64,000 nucleotides of DNA from Rhizobium redzepovicii (GCF_019793435.1 NZ_JAILYH010000003.1:62001-126000); one strand, 5' to 3'; positions 47,343 through 56,988 are shown, counted from the stretch's first letter. A program made the numbers and translations. Notes: a model not told the origin generated them from the letters alone.

Positions 47343-48550
47343 GCTGAAGCTCCGGTCTTGAATTTCGCGGCGACCGCGGCCGGTGATCGCCCGACGATCT
47401 CTTGATATTTGCCGGGATCGGTCGCGCCTTCAGTGTTCACCAGCAATATGCGCGAATGGCCGTCGAGAGACAGGGCTTGCCTGATCGCGGGATCGCCGGC
47501 AGCGCGGATCAGCCCGGCAAGCCCGACGCCGCCGCTTTCGCCGGCGACAATCGCCGGGTCGGTTCCAGCCGGATCGGCAAGCCGTTTCATCACCGAGATC
47601 GCCTCGTCTTCGTCAACGGTCATGAACGCGTCGGCGACGCGGGAGAGGATACGCCAGGCGACGAGGGACGGTTCGTAGCATTCGAGCATCGCCATGACGG
47701 TCGGCTCGCCATGGGCAACGGTCACCGGATGTCCGGCGCGCGCCGTTTCGAACAGGCAGGCGGCGCGGGCGGGGTCGACGACTGTGAAGGTCGGGCGTTC
47801 CTCGCCGAAGGCGATGGCCATGTGGCCTGCGACGGTCGCGGCAATCCCGCCGACGCCTGCCTGGAGGAAGACATGGGTGGGCGGCCGCGGCATTGCCCTG
47901 AGCGCTTCCCTGATAAGGGCGGTGTAGCCCTGCATCACCAGCCCGGGAATGCGCTCATAGCCGGGCCATGAGGTGTCCGAGACGATGGTCCAGCCCTTTT
48001 GCTCAGCCATGCGCGCCGCCTCCCGAACGGAATCGTCATAGGTGCCGGCCACACGGATCATCTCGGCGCCGAAGCGGGCGATGGCGGCGACGCGTTCGTC
48101 GCTAACGCCGGCATGCACGAATATCGCCGCCCGGACTCCCACAAGCTGCGCGCCCTGGGCCACCGACCGGCCGTGATTGCCGTCGGTGGCGCAGGCGACG
48201 GCCATCGTCTCGGCCACCTCTCGCACATCGGAAGAATGCAATTCGGAGACATCGACGGGACGGCCGAGCCTCCTTGCTGCTTCCTCGAGGACCAGACGGA
48301 TCACGGCATAGGCACCGCCAAGCGCCTTGAAACTCCCAAGGCCGAGTCGGTGGCCCTCGTCTTTCACATGGATCGAGCCGACACCGAGTTCGGCCGCCAG
48401 CGTCGGCAAGGCGACGAGCGGCGTTTCCGCATGGTTTTCCCGGAATGTCAGGTGGCGCTCGACGGCGTCTGCCGCCTCCATCCCGAGGATTTCGGCGTCC
48501 CGCGGGTCGAGGGGCTGGCGGTAGTCGGCATTGGTGTTCAGCAGAAACAT
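47339..48550 (-). CDS. Diaminopropionate ammonia-lyase
   Basis: This PLP enzyme converts 2,3-diaminopropionate to pyruvate and ammonia. The 403-residue protein has the lysine that binds PLP in LGLGSFKALGGA (Lys75), plus ACATDGNHGRSVAQGA and the AGESGGVGLAGL phosphate loop. These match DpaL of fold type II. It is the first gene of the leftward catabolic operon and is divergent from an Lrp-type regulator. The start ATG at 48550 opens MFLLNTNADYR. Confidence 0.92.
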   Translation of the reverse strand: MFLLNTNADYRQPLDPRDAEILGMEAADAVERHLTFRENHAETPLVALPTLAAELGVGSIHVKDEGHRLGLGSFKALGGAYAVIRLVLEEAARRLGRPVDVSELHSSDVREVAETMAVACATDGNHGRSVAQGAQLVGVRAAIFVHAGVSDERVAAIARFGAEMIRVAGTYDDSVREAARMAEQKGWTIVSDTSWPGYERIPGLVMQGYTALIREALRAMPRPPTHVFLQAGVGGIAATVAGHMAIAFGEERPTFTVVDPARAACLFETARAGHPVTVAHGEPTVMAMLECYEPSLVAWRILSRVADAFMTVDEDEAISVMKRLADPAGTDPAIVAGESGGVGLAGLIRAAGDPAIRQALSLDGHSRILLVNTEGATDPGKYQEIVGRSPAAVAAKFKTGASA

Positions 48551-48679
48551 GAGCGCCTCATTTCAATTGTTCGGCTAAAACATATTGCAGGCGAGGTGAA
48601 AAAGGCGCTGTATTTCGGGCTTGGTTTTGCAATTTTGTTTCGTTGGAGCCCCGTTCTGAGCCGGCCGCTAAAATCTCCC

Positions 48680-49138
48680 TTGGATGCTTTCGATCACAAA
48701 ATCCTGGCGATCCTGCAAAGGGACAATACCACGCCGCAGCGCACGATCGGCGAAGCCGTCGGCCTGTCCGCGCCCGCCGTCCAGCGCCGGATCAAGCGTA
48801 TGACGGAGGATGGGGTCATCCGGGCAAACGTCGCCGTTCTCGACCCTGCAGCGCTCGGCCAATCGATCACCATCTTCGTCGAGGTGGAGGTTATCAGCGA
48901 AACGGCAAAACAGATCGAACAGGCCAAAAGCCAGTTCGCAGCCGCGCCGGAAATCCAGCAATGCTACTACGTCACCGGCGAGGCGGATTTCATCCTGGTC
49001 ATCGTCGTTCCCGCAATGGCCGATTACGAAGCGCTGACGCGGCGGCTGTTCTTCGGCAACAACAACGTCAAGCGCTTCCGGACCTTCGTCGCGATGGATC
49101 GGGTGAAGGTCGGTCTCGGCGTTCCCGTCGAGCGCTGA
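48680..49138 (+). CDS. Lrp/AsnC family transcriptional regulator
   Basis: The protein has an N-terminal winged helix (DAFDHKILAILQRDNTTPQR, then SAPAVQRRIKRM) and a C-terminal RAM ligand-binding domain (AAAPEIQQCYYVTGEADFILVI). No ATG is available. A TTG at 48680 gives MDAFDHKIL and 152 residues, the usual family length; no good ribosome binding site is visible. A GTG at 48596 would add 28 residues. The 129 bases to the divergent lyase gene should hold the shared operator. It probably senses the amino acid degraded by that operon. Confidence 0.87.
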   Translation: MDAFDHKILAILQRDNTTPQRTIGEAVGLSAPAVQRRIKRMTEDGVIRANVAVLDPAALGQSITIFVEVEVISETAKQIEQAKSQFAAAPEIQQCYYVTGEADFILVIVVPAMADYEALTRRLFFGNNNVKRFRTFVAMDRVKVGLGVPVER

Positions 49139-49176
49139 GACTGGCCGCTCAGGCCGCTTGGTAAGCGCAAATCATT

Positions 49177-49693
49177 TCAGAAATTACACTGAACGGCCGA
49201 ACATTTCACAATCACCTCTTGCCATTCGTAGTACCACAACAGACCTTGCGCGATCACGGTCGAGACCGCGACAACCAATATCATTTGTTGGAGCGTGAGG
49301 GATTTCCAAAACAAAAACCGAGCTAGAAGTAGGCAGCTCGTCATTCCTGCCGGAAACATCAAAACTGGCACGAATGAACCAAATTCTGCTTCAAATCGGT
49401 TTTTCGACGAACAGCACAAGAAGTATTTGTGGTCTTCCGAAAGCCCAAGAATGACCTCGGTCACCGCTATATACCCACTCCAAACCACCGACACCGGAGC
49501 AAGAAGAAAACCCCACGACAGAGATGACGAGGAATGCCCCGAAAAAAAACAGGAACGAATTCAGGCCCATCATAAAAGCGAGTGTTTTCAGAACGAGGAA
49601 AACTGGCGATGTCAGAACACAAAGCAACGCCGCCGATGCCCAAGCCCACTTTTGTTTCTGAGTTGGAAGGTCGACTTCGGCTTGCACATTCAT
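49177..49693 (-). pseudogene. Frameshifted gene for an unknown multi-helix membrane protein
   Basis: From ATG 49693 the frame gives MNVQAEVDLPTQKQKW and two hydrophobic helices up to VISVVGFSSC. A second frame, joined near 49494, continues VVWSGYIAVTEVILGLSEDH with two or three more helices to the stop at 49177. The whole span is 517 bases, one more than a multiple of three, so one extra base near 49490-49500 explains the break. GC content is about 47-48% in 49201-49320, clearly below the neighbours. I recognise no family. Confidence 0.65.
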
Positions 49694-49800
49694 GCGTGGC
49701 CCCTCAAATGTGAGAAAGCAAGACGACCATGTGGTTGGTATAGTGGCCAAAGGTGACCTTTGCCGCCGAGGCCGGCAACCGCTGAAACCGGCAGGCCATC

Positions 49801-52713
49801 TCACGCCCGCTTGGTTAGCGGAAACCGTTCCCGCAGCAGTCGCAGCACGGATTCCGAGGCGATCGGCGGGCCGAACAGATAGCTTTGCCCGTAGTTGCAG
49901 CCCATCTTGGCGAGCTCGATCGCATCCTCGTTGGATTCGATCCCTTCGGCCACCACCTTCATTTCAAGTTCGCGCGCCATTGCGATGACCGAGCGGAGCA
50001 CGGTCGCCTTCTTGTCGCTGCCGTCGCGCACCAGGGCCTTGTCGAGCTTGATCATGTCGAAGGGGAAGCGGGTCAGATAGGCGAGCGAGGAATAGCCGGT
50101 GCCGAAATCGTCGAGCGCCAGGCCTATGCCGGCTTCCTTCAGCTTCTGCAGCACGAGGCGGGCCTGTTCCGGATTTTCCATCACCATGGACTCGGTCAGT
50201 TCGAGCTTGAGGCGGGCGGGCTGGCAATGGGTCTTGGCGAGAACCGAGCGCACGTCGTCATAGAGCTCGTTGTTGAGCAGCTGCACGCTCGACAGGTTGA
50301 TCGACACGAAGATCGGCAATTCGCCGGTCTGGTTCTGCCAGCTCATCAGATCGTTGGTCGCCTGCTCCAGCGCGAACATGCCGAGCGGGCCGATGAGATC
50401 GGAGGCCTCGGCGATCGGGATGAATTCGGAGGGCGGAATATTGCCGCGTTTGGGATGTTCCCAGCGCATCAGCGCTTCGAAACCGGCGACCTCGACATCT
50501 TCAAGCCGGGCGATCGGCTGGTAGACCATCGACAATTCCTTGCGCTCGATGGCGCGGCGCAGATCCGTTTCGAGCTGCAGCCGGTCGGTGCCGAAGTCGC
50601 GGAAGGCCGGCTGGAACGGCTCGACGCGGTTGCCGCCGGCCCGTTTTGCCCGGTACATGGCAAGCTCGGCATCGCTGAGCAGGCCGCTGGCGCTCTCCTG
50701 CCGGTCGACCCAGGAGGTCAGGCCGATCGACGCCGTCAGGATGATCTCGCGGTTGGCGAAGTTGATCGGCACCATGATCGCCTTGCTGATCGCATCGGCG
50801 AAATCGGCGACCTTGGCCGGATTGTGCTCGGACACCAGGATCAGGCCGAACTGGTCGCCGGCGAGCCGCGCCAGCGTGTCCTGCGGCTTCAACAGCCGGC
50901 GCAGGCGCCGGGTCAGCGCAATCAGGATATTGTCGCCGGCAGCGACGCCGAGTGCATCATTGACCAGCTTGTAGCGGTCGATGTCGATCACCATCACGGT
51001 GGGCTTGAGCGTATCGCCACCCGGCGCCAGCGCCAGCACCGCCTGCAGCCGGTCGAGGAACACCTGCCGGTTCGGCAGGCCGGTGAGATTGTCATGCAGC
51101 GCATCGTGCAGCAGCCGCTCGACGGAATTTTTCTGCTCGGTGACGTCGACGATCGTGCCGACGCAGCGGATGATTTCGCCGTTCGAGCCGAGCACCGGCC
51201 GGGCGCGGATCAGCAGCCAGTGGAAATGCCCGTCCTCGGCGCGGATGCGGAATTCGTGGTTCAGCCGGCCGCGCCGGTGTTCGAGCAGCACGTCGAGCGT
51301 GGCGCGGAAGCGGTCGCGATCGTCTGGGTGCAGCCGCGGCAGCCAGTTGCGCGCCGCCCCATGCATGGTGCCCGGGGACAGGCCGAGCTTGGTCGAAACA
51401 TCGGGAATGGTGACGACGCGGTCGCGCGCCACGTCCCAATCCCACACCATGTCGCCGGACCCGGTCAGCGCCAGCGATTGCCGCTCGAGATCGGAAAACA
51501 GCCCCTGCTGGAAGGCGCCGCCTGCAAAGGCGTGCTGCATGACGGTGAAGCCGATCAGAAGCACGATGAGCACCAAGCCGCCGCCGAGGGCCGGCTGGAT
51601 GATGTCGTTGTCGAGCCGTCCGGTGACCGTCAGCCATGCGCCGAACAGCCAGACGAGCGTCAGCGCCCAGGCGGGCACCAAGAGGATGGCGCGGTCGTAG
51701 CGGTTGAAGCCGAGATAGACGATCAGCAGCAGCCCGGTCGCCGCCGTCAGGGCGAAGGAAAGCCGGGCGATGCCGGCGGCAATCGACGGATCGTAGATCG
51801 CGACGCCGAAGAGCAGGGCAAGGCCGAGCACCCAGGCGAGCGTCGCGTAGCCGAGATGCGCATGCCAGCGGTTGAGGTTCAAATAGGTGAACAGGAAGAT
51901 GACGAAACTGGAGGCCAGCGCCACCTCGGCGCAGGCGCGCCATATTCGCTGGTCGGCCGAGGCCACGCTGATCAGCTTGCCGAGAAAGCCGAAGTCGACG
52001 CAGATATAGCCGAGCACCGCCCAGGCAAGGGCTGCGGTCGCCGGCAGCATCGAGGTGCCCTTGACGACGAAGAGGATGGTCAGGAACACCGCCAGCAGGC
52101 CGGCAATGCCGAGCACAATGCCGCGGTAGAGCGTGAAGGCGTTGATCGTGTCCTTGTAGGCGTTCGGTTCCCAAAGGTAGATCTGCGGCAGCTCCGGCGT
52201 CGACAGTTCGGCGACGAAGGTGATGACGGCGCCGGGGTTCAGCGTGATGCGGAAGACGTCGGCCTCGTCGCTCGGCTGCCGGTCGAGCGCGAAACCTTCG
52301 CTGGGCGTAATCGCGCTGATGCGCTGCGAGCCGAGATCCGGCCAGAACAGCTTGGAATTGACCAGCCGGAAATGCGGCGCGACGATGACCCGCTCCAGCT
52401 GTTCCTCCGAGACGTTGGCGAGCGCGAACACCGCCCAGTCGCCCTGGTGATTTTCAGAGCTTGCCCTGACCTCGATGCGCCGGCGGATACCGTCGGCGCC
52501 GGCCGCCGTCGAAACCTGGAAGGCCTCGCCCTGGTTGACGTAGATTTCGGTCGTCGCGGTCAGGTCGAGCGCGGTGTCGTCACGGGAAATCTTCACCGGT
52601 TCGGCCGCCTGGGCCGCGCCCGCCGAAAGGGCGAACACCGCCAGCAAAAAGGCTGCGATCACCGCGATCAAACGTCCGGACGGTGACTTGGGCAGCATGC
52701 GGTCTCTGGTCAT
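49801..52713 (-). CDS. Membrane GGDEF-EAL protein with degenerate GGDEF, likely c-di-GMP phosphodiesterase
   Basis: The 970-residue protein has a signal peptide (about 1-37), then a periplasmic domain to about 190. About seven or eight helices follow (193-395), a 7TMR-DISM-like layout. A PAS domain lies at about 410-528, then GGDEF (535-700) and EAL (715-965). The cyclase site reads AGDQF (618-622) instead of GGDEF, so synthesis is unlikely. The EAL site is intact (EAL 746-748, ELTES, DDFGTGYSSL, KLDKALV, VAEGIE). It may bind GTP allosterically and degrade c-di-GMP. It overlaps the GNAT gene by 4 bases. Confidence 0.92.
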   Translation of the reverse strand: MTRDRMLPKSPSGRLIAVIAAFLLAVFALSAGAAQAAEPVKISRDDTALDLTATTEIYVNQGEAFQVSTAAGADGIRRRIEVRASSENHQGDWAVFALANVSEEQLERVIVAPHFRLVNSKLFWPDLGSQRISAITPSEGFALDRQPSDEADVFRITLNPGAVITFVAELSTPELPQIYLWEPNAYKDTINAFTLYRGIVLGIAGLLAVFLTILFVVKGTSMLPATAALAWAVLGYICVDFGFLGKLISVASADQRIWRACAEVALASSFVIFLFTYLNLNRWHAHLGYATLAWVLGLALLFGVAIYDPSIAAGIARLSFALTAATGLLLIVYLGFNRYDRAILLVPAWALTLVWLFGAWLTVTGRLDNDIIQPALGGGLVLIVLLIGFTVMQHAFAGGAFQQGLFSDLERQSLALTGSGDMVWDWDVARDRVVTIPDVSTKLGLSPGTMHGAARNWLPRLHPDDRDRFRATLDVLLEHRRGRLNHEFRIRAEDGHFHWLLIRARPVLGSNGEIIRCVGTIVDVTEQKNSVERLLHDALHDNLTGLPNRQVFLDRLQAVLALAPGGDTLKPTVMVIDIDRYKLVNDALGVAAGDNILIALTRRLRRLLKPQDTLARLAGDQFGLILVSEHNPAKVADFADAISKAIMVPINFANREIILTASIGLTSWVDRQESASGLLSDAELAMYRAKRAGGNRVEPFQPAFRDFGTDRLQLETDLRRAIERKELSMVYQPIARLEDVEVAGFEALMRWEHPKRGNIPPSEFIPIAEASDLIGPLGMFALEQATNDLMSWQNQTGELPIFVSINLSSVQLLNNELYDDVRSVLAKTHCQPARLKLELTESMVMENPEQARLVLQKLKEAGIGLALDDFGTGYSSLAYLTRFPFDMIKLDKALVRDGSDKKATVLRSVIAMARELEMKVVAEGIESNEDAIELAKMGCNYGQSYLFGPPIASESVLRLLRERFPLTKRA

Positions 52714-53324
52714 CGGCTGTCGGTTTTCCTGCCTTTATCCGTATCGGTGGCGAGACGTGAAAACATCACATGGTCATGCCACTGACCGTTGATCTTCAAG
52801 TATCCGCGCAGATAACCTTCCTGCTGAAACCCGGCCTTTTCAAGCAGGCGGATGCTGCGCGCGTTATCTGGAATACAGGCTGCTTCGATACGGTGCAACT
52901 CAAGCCCGGTGAAGATATAAGGAATAACCATTTGAAGGGCGGCGAACATATGCCCCTGGCCGGCATGGCGCTCGCCCATCCAGTAGCCGATCATGCAGCT
53001 TTGTGCCGCGCCCCGCCTGATATAACCGATGGTGATGCCGCCGACGAGGGCGTGGTTTTCCTTGAGGAAAATGAACAGCGGGATTGCCTGGCCCGAGGCA
53101 TATTCCTGCTTGCCGCGGATGACGCGGGCGCGGTAGGCGCCTTCCGTCAGCTCGTCGCGCCGCCAGGTCGGCTCCCAGGGCTCCAGGAACTTGCGGCTTT
53201 CGGCGCGCAGCCGGTGCCATTGGTTGAAATCCTGGTAGCGCGGCAGGCGCAAGAGATATCGGTCGTTTTCCAGCTCGACCGCATCCGGCTGCCGCGACAG
53301 AAACCGAAACACCGATTTTGGCAT
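52710..53324 (-). CDS. RimJ-type GNAT N-acetyltransferase
   Basis: The 204-residue protein has the RimJ/RimL layout: RLPRYQDFNQWHRLRAESR, GYWMGERHAGQGHMFAAL (acetyl-CoA loop), LELHRIEAACIPDNARSIRLLEKAGF and a terminal EGYLRGYLKINGQWHDHVMF. Family members acetylate protein N-termini (ribosomal proteins S5, L12) or other substrates. It lies 29 bases after the M16 gene and overlaps the c-di-GMP gene, all leftward. Confidence 0.92.
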   Translation of the reverse strand: MPKSVFRFLSRQPDAVELENDRYLLRLPRYQDFNQWHRLRAESRKFLEPWEPTWRRDELTEGAYRARVIRGKQEYASGQAIPLFIFLKENHALVGGITIGYIRRGAAQSCMIGYWMGERHAGQGHMFAALQMVIPYIFTGLELHRIEAACIPDNARSIRLLEKAGFQQEGYLRGYLKINGQWHDHVMFSRLATDTDKGRKTDSR

Positions 53325-53353
53325 CCATCACTCCCGGCAGGACGAACGCCGGC

Positions 53354-54652
53354 TCAGCGGCCGGCCTGCATCGTTTTCGGTGCCGGGACCGAAAGCGACG
53401 CGGTGATGTCTTCCATCGGCGCGAGCTGTTCCAGCGGACCGATCGCCGAAAGCGTCGGCACCGTGTCGTAGAACAGCCGGCCGGCGAGATCGGTCAGCCG
53501 CTCGATGGTGATGCCCTCGAGCCGTTCCATCATCTCCATATTGGAGATCGGCCGGCCGTAAAGCATCATCTGCCTGGCGATCTGGCCGGCGCGCGACGCC
53601 GGACTTTCCTGGCCCATCAGCAACTGGGCGCGGATCTGGGCGCGGGCGCGCTCGATTTCCTTCTGGTGGATCTGATCGGCGGATTTGTGCAGCTCGTCGA
53701 TGATGACGGGCACCAGCTCCGGCAGATTTTCGCCGCCGGTCGCAGCATGAATGCCGAAGATGCCGGTGTCGGAAAAGCCCCAGTGGAAGGCATAGACCGA
53801 ATAACAGAGACCGCGGAATTCGCGCACTTCCTGGAACAGCCTGGAGGACATGCCGCCGCCGAGGATATTGGCGAGAATCTGCGAACAGTAGAAATCGCGG
53901 GCATGGTAGGGCTTGCCCTCGAAGCCGAGCAGGATCTGCGCGTCCATCAGATCGCGCGGTTCGCGCACGCTGCCGCCGATATAGCGCGCCGCTTCCATGA
54001 CCGGCGGCGCCGAAGGCTCGCTCGGCAGGCTGGCGAAACGATCCTCGACCATGCGCAGGAATTCGTCATGCTCGACGGCGCCGGTGGCGACGACGAACAT
54101 GCGGTCGGTCGTGTAGTTGCGGCCGAGATAGCCGCGGATCTGCTGCGGCGTGAAGGAGACGACGGTCTCCGGCGTGCCGAGGATGGCTCGGCCGAGCGTC
54201 TGGTCGCGATAGGCGACCTCGGAGAACCGGTCGAACACCACGTCGTCGGGCGTGTCGTTGGCGGCGTTGATCTCCTGCAGGATCACCTGCTTCTCGCGCT
54301 CCAGCTCCTCCTCCTCGAAGGCCGATTCCGTCAGGATGTCGGCGAGGATATCGACGGCGAGCGGCACGTGGTCTTTCAGCACGCGGGCGTAGTAGGAGGT
54401 GGTCTCGGTTGAAGTGGCGGCGTTGACTTCGCCGCCGACGTCCTCGATTTCCTCGGCGATCTGGCGGGCGCTGCGGCGTCCCGTTCCCTTGAAGGCCATG
54501 TGTTCTAGCAGATGGGCGATGCCGTGCTCGTCTGCCGTCTCGTTACGCGATCCCGATTTGATCCAGACTCCGAGCGCAACGCTTTCAAGGTGCGGCATGG
54601 TTTCTGTGACTACTGTCAGCCCGGATTTCAGCCGGGTGCACTCAACTGTCAT
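53354..54652 (-). CDS. M16 family zinc peptidase (mitochondrial processing peptidase-like)
   Basis: The 432-residue protein has the inverted zinc motif H-x-x-E-H (His47, Glu50, His51 in HLLEHMAFKG) and the downstream glutamate helix (EELEREKQVILQEI). Both the active N-terminal and the inactive C-terminal M16 halves are present. It resembles the alpha- and beta-MPP ancestors found in alphaproteobacteria. No signal peptide is seen. It starts 3 bases after the thrC stop. Confidence 0.94.
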   Translation of the reverse strand: MTVECTRLKSGLTVVTETMPHLESVALGVWIKSGSRNETADEHGIAHLLEHMAFKGTGRRSARQIAEEIEDVGGEVNAATSTETTSYYARVLKDHVPLAVDILADILTESAFEEEELEREKQVILQEINAANDTPDDVVFDRFSEVAYRDQTLGRAILGTPETVVSFTPQQIRGYLGRNYTTDRMFVVATGAVEHDEFLRMVEDRFASLPSEPSAPPVMEAARYIGGSVREPRDLMDAQILLGFEGKPYHARDFYCSQILANILGGGMSSRLFQEVREFRGLCYSVYAFHWGFSDTGIFGIHAATGGENLPELVPVIIDELHKSADQIHQKEIERARAQIRAQLLMGQESPASRAGQIARQMMLYGRPISNMEMMERLEGITIERLTDLAGRLFYDTVPTLSAIGPLEQLAPMEDITASLSVPAPKTMQAGR

Positions 54653-54655
54653 TGG

Positions 54656-56077
54656 CTATCTTTCTGCGCCTGCCGTCGTCTTGCCGCGGGCGTGTTTGCC
54701 GATAAAGGTCTCTACGGCTTTCAGCTCCGGTTCGATGATCTGGAAGCGCTCCTCCCTGTGCATCAGATCAGCAAGCCACGTCGGAAGCGCCGGGTCAATA
54801 CCGCAGGCCGATTTTACGGCGGCCGGGAATTTCGCCGGATGCGCGGTCGAAAGCGTCACCATCGGCGTATTCGGCTTTTCCTTCTTCCTGGCGACGAAGA
54901 CGCCGATCGCCGAATGCGGATCGAGCAGATAACCGGTCTCGGCATATGTCGTGCGGATCGTCTCGGCCACCTGTTTTTCGCTGGCGCGACCGGCCCGGAA
55001 GTCGCGGCGGATCGCCTTCAGCGCTTGCTCGCCGATCTCGAAGCCATTGGATTGTTTGAGGCTTTCCATGGCCGCGCGCACCTTCGAGGCGTCGCGCCCA
55101 TAGGCTTCGAACAGCAGCCGTTCGAAATTCGACGAGATCTGGATGTCCATCGAAGGCGAGCTTGTCGCCTTGACCGCCTTCATGTCGTAGCGGCCGGTCT
55201 TCAGCGTCCGCTCCAGGATGTCGTTCTCATTGGTGGCGATCACCAGCCGGTCGATCGGCAGGCCCATGCGCTTGGCGCCGTAGCCGGCAAAGATATCGCC
55301 GAAATTGCCGGTCGGCACCGTGAACGAGATCTTCCGGTCCGGCCCGCCGAGCGCCACGGCGGTCGTGAAATAATAGACGATCTGGGCCATGATGCGCGCC
55401 CAGTTGATCGAGTTGACGCCGGAGAGGCCGACCTTGTCGCGGAACGCCGCGTCGTTGAACATCGCTTTGACGAGGTTCTGACAATCGTCGAAATTGCCCT
55501 CGACGGCAAGCGCATGCACATTGGCGGCCGTCGATGTCGTCATCTGCCGCTGCTGCACCGGCGAGACCTTGCCATGCGGGAAGAGAATGAAGATGTCGGT
55601 ACGCTCGCGCCCCGCGAACGCGTCGATCGCCGCCCCGCCGGTATCGCCCGAAGTGGCGCCGACGATCGTCGCCCGTTTGCCGCGCTTCTCCAGCGCGTAA
55701 TCCATCAGCCGGGCCAGCAGCTGCATCGCCACATCCTTGAAGGCGAGCGTCGTGCCATGGAACAGCTCCATGACAAAACTGTTCGGCCCGGTCTGCACGA
55801 GCGGCGCGATCGCCGGATGGCGGAAGGTGCCGTAGGCCTCGTCGATCATCGCTCGGAAAGTCGCCGCGGGGATCTCGCCATTGGTGAAGGGCGAAAGGAT
55901 GGTGAAGGCGATTTCCTGATAGCTCTTGCCGCGCAGCGCCCGGATTTCTTTCTTCGAAAACTGCGGCCATTCCCGGGGAACATAGAGCCCGCCGTCGCGC
56001 GCCAGCCCCGTCAGCAGGGCGTCGCAAAAGCCGAGGGCAGGGGCCTCGCCGCGGGTCGAGATATAGTCCACGTTCAT
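54656..56077 (-). CDS. thrC: Threonine synthase
   Basis: This PLP enzyme converts phosphohomoserine to threonine. The 473-residue protein has the PLP lysine in TTLAFKDVAMQ and the TSGDTGGAAIDAF loop, with the N-terminal YISTRGEAPALGFCDALLTGLARDGG signature split across the first 30 residues. The length is that of class I (yeast/E. coli-like) threonine synthases. Two adjacent ATGs are possible (56080, 56077). I prefer the second because AAGG is otherwise too close. It heads the thrC-M16-GNAT-EAL run and acts after the ThrB encoded at 27.7 kb. Confidence 0.95.
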   Translation of the reverse strand: MNVDYISTRGEAPALGFCDALLTGLARDGGLYVPREWPQFSKKEIRALRGKSYQEIAFTILSPFTNGEIPAATFRAMIDEAYGTFRHPAIAPLVQTGPNSFVMELFHGTTLAFKDVAMQLLARLMDYALEKRGKRATIVGATSGDTGGAAIDAFAGRERTDIFILFPHGKVSPVQQRQMTTSTAANVHALAVEGNFDDCQNLVKAMFNDAAFRDKVGLSGVNSINWARIMAQIVYYFTTAVALGGPDRKISFTVPTGNFGDIFAGYGAKRMGLPIDRLVIATNENDILERTLKTGRYDMKAVKATSSPSMDIQISSNFERLLFEAYGRDASKVRAAMESLKQSNGFEIGEQALKAIRRDFRAGRASEKQVAETIRTTYAETGYLLDPHSAIGVFVARKKEKPNTPMVTLSTAHPAKFPAAVKSACGIDPALPTWLADLMHREERFQIIEPELKAVETFIGKHARGKTTAGAER

Positions 56078-56346
56078 CATCCTTGATCTATCGCTGGAGG
56101 AAGTTCGGCCGGGCCGGGCCGTGGCTCGCGCAGCCGGAAACCGGCCAGCGCTGCGCTTGCGGCCATACCATCGCCGTTATCTTGTTGAAGTTGCCCGCAT
56201 CCGGGGGCGAAAAGTGCATCAAAACGGCGCGTACCCAATCGATTTTTGTTTGCGCCGCTGATATAGACCATCGCAAACCGTCATGAAAGGCCTCGCGCAA
56301 AAGACATGGGGCCTCCAAGAAACGCTTGTGCAAAGGGTGGAACATA

Positions 56347-56988
56347 GTGCTCGGCAAGGTCTCGCGTCTCATCGTCTCCGCTTCCATTCTTGCCTTGCTC
56401 GCCGGCTGCGATACGCTGGGCATCGGCGGCGACAGCAAGTCGGCGGCGCCGGCGCAGTCGAACGGCACCGCCCAGATCATGCCGCTGGCGCCGGCCAATC
56501 CGACCTCGAACAATCCTTCGATCGGCACCGCAAAGACCGCGCAGGGCGCCGTCGCCCCCGTCGTCCAGGGCGCCTGCCCGCAGATCTTCATGCGCGACCA
56601 GGATGCGATCTTCCGCACCTATGCCAAGGGCAAGAAGGACGATGCGCAGCAGATCGTCTTCCAGGCGTCCTTCGGCGATTACACCCGCCAGTGCACGCTG
56701 AACGAGGCGAACCTGACGATGACCATCGTTGCCCAGTTGCGCCTCATCACCGGCCCGGCCGGCGCTCCCGGCCCGGTGACCCTGCCGATCCGCGTCACCA
56801 TCCTCGACGGCGAGACCGTGCTCTATTCCGAAGTCACCAAATTCCCGACCGAGATCCCGGCGGGCGCGCCGGGCACCCAGGTGATCTTCCGCAAGGACGG
56901 CATCAAAATGCCCGTCGGCGCCGGCGCCCTGGTGCGCGTCAACATCGGCTTCGATACCCAGCCGGCAAAGACCAAGAAGAACAGCTAA
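56347..56988 (+). CDS. Lipoprotein of unknown function
   Basis: The 213-residue protein has a lipobox ending ALLAGC behind a short basic N-terminus, so it is a predicted lipoprotein. A Ser/Ala/Pro-rich linker (to about 60) leads to a compact beta-rich domain (CPQIFMRDQDAIFRTYAKG, FQASFGDYTRQC, PVGAGALVRVNIGFDTQ) with one likely disulfide. I chose GTG 56347, which follows AGGGTGG. It is conserved-looking but of no family I can name. It is divergent from thrC (269-base spacer, no other gene seen). Confidence 0.75.
   Translation: MLGKVSRLIVSASILALLAGCDTLGIGGDSKSAAPAQSNGTAQIMPLAPANPTSNNPSIGTAKTAQGAVAPVVQGACPQIFMRDQDAIFRTYAKGKKDDAQQIVFQASFGDYTRQCTLNEANLTMTIVAQLRLITGPAGAPGPVTLPIRVTILDGETVLYSEVTKFPTEIPAGAPGTQVIFRKDGIKMPVGAGALVRVNIGFDTQPAKTKKNS

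Noticed and set aside
49885..52686. A 933-codon open frame on the plus strand
   Set aside because: It is exactly antisense to the GGDEF/EAL gene, has no start signal or recognisable domain, and arises from GC-rich third-position bias.
54512..56086. A 524-codon open frame on the plus strand
   Set aside because: It is antisense to thrC, whose PLP motifs are unmistakable on the other strand.
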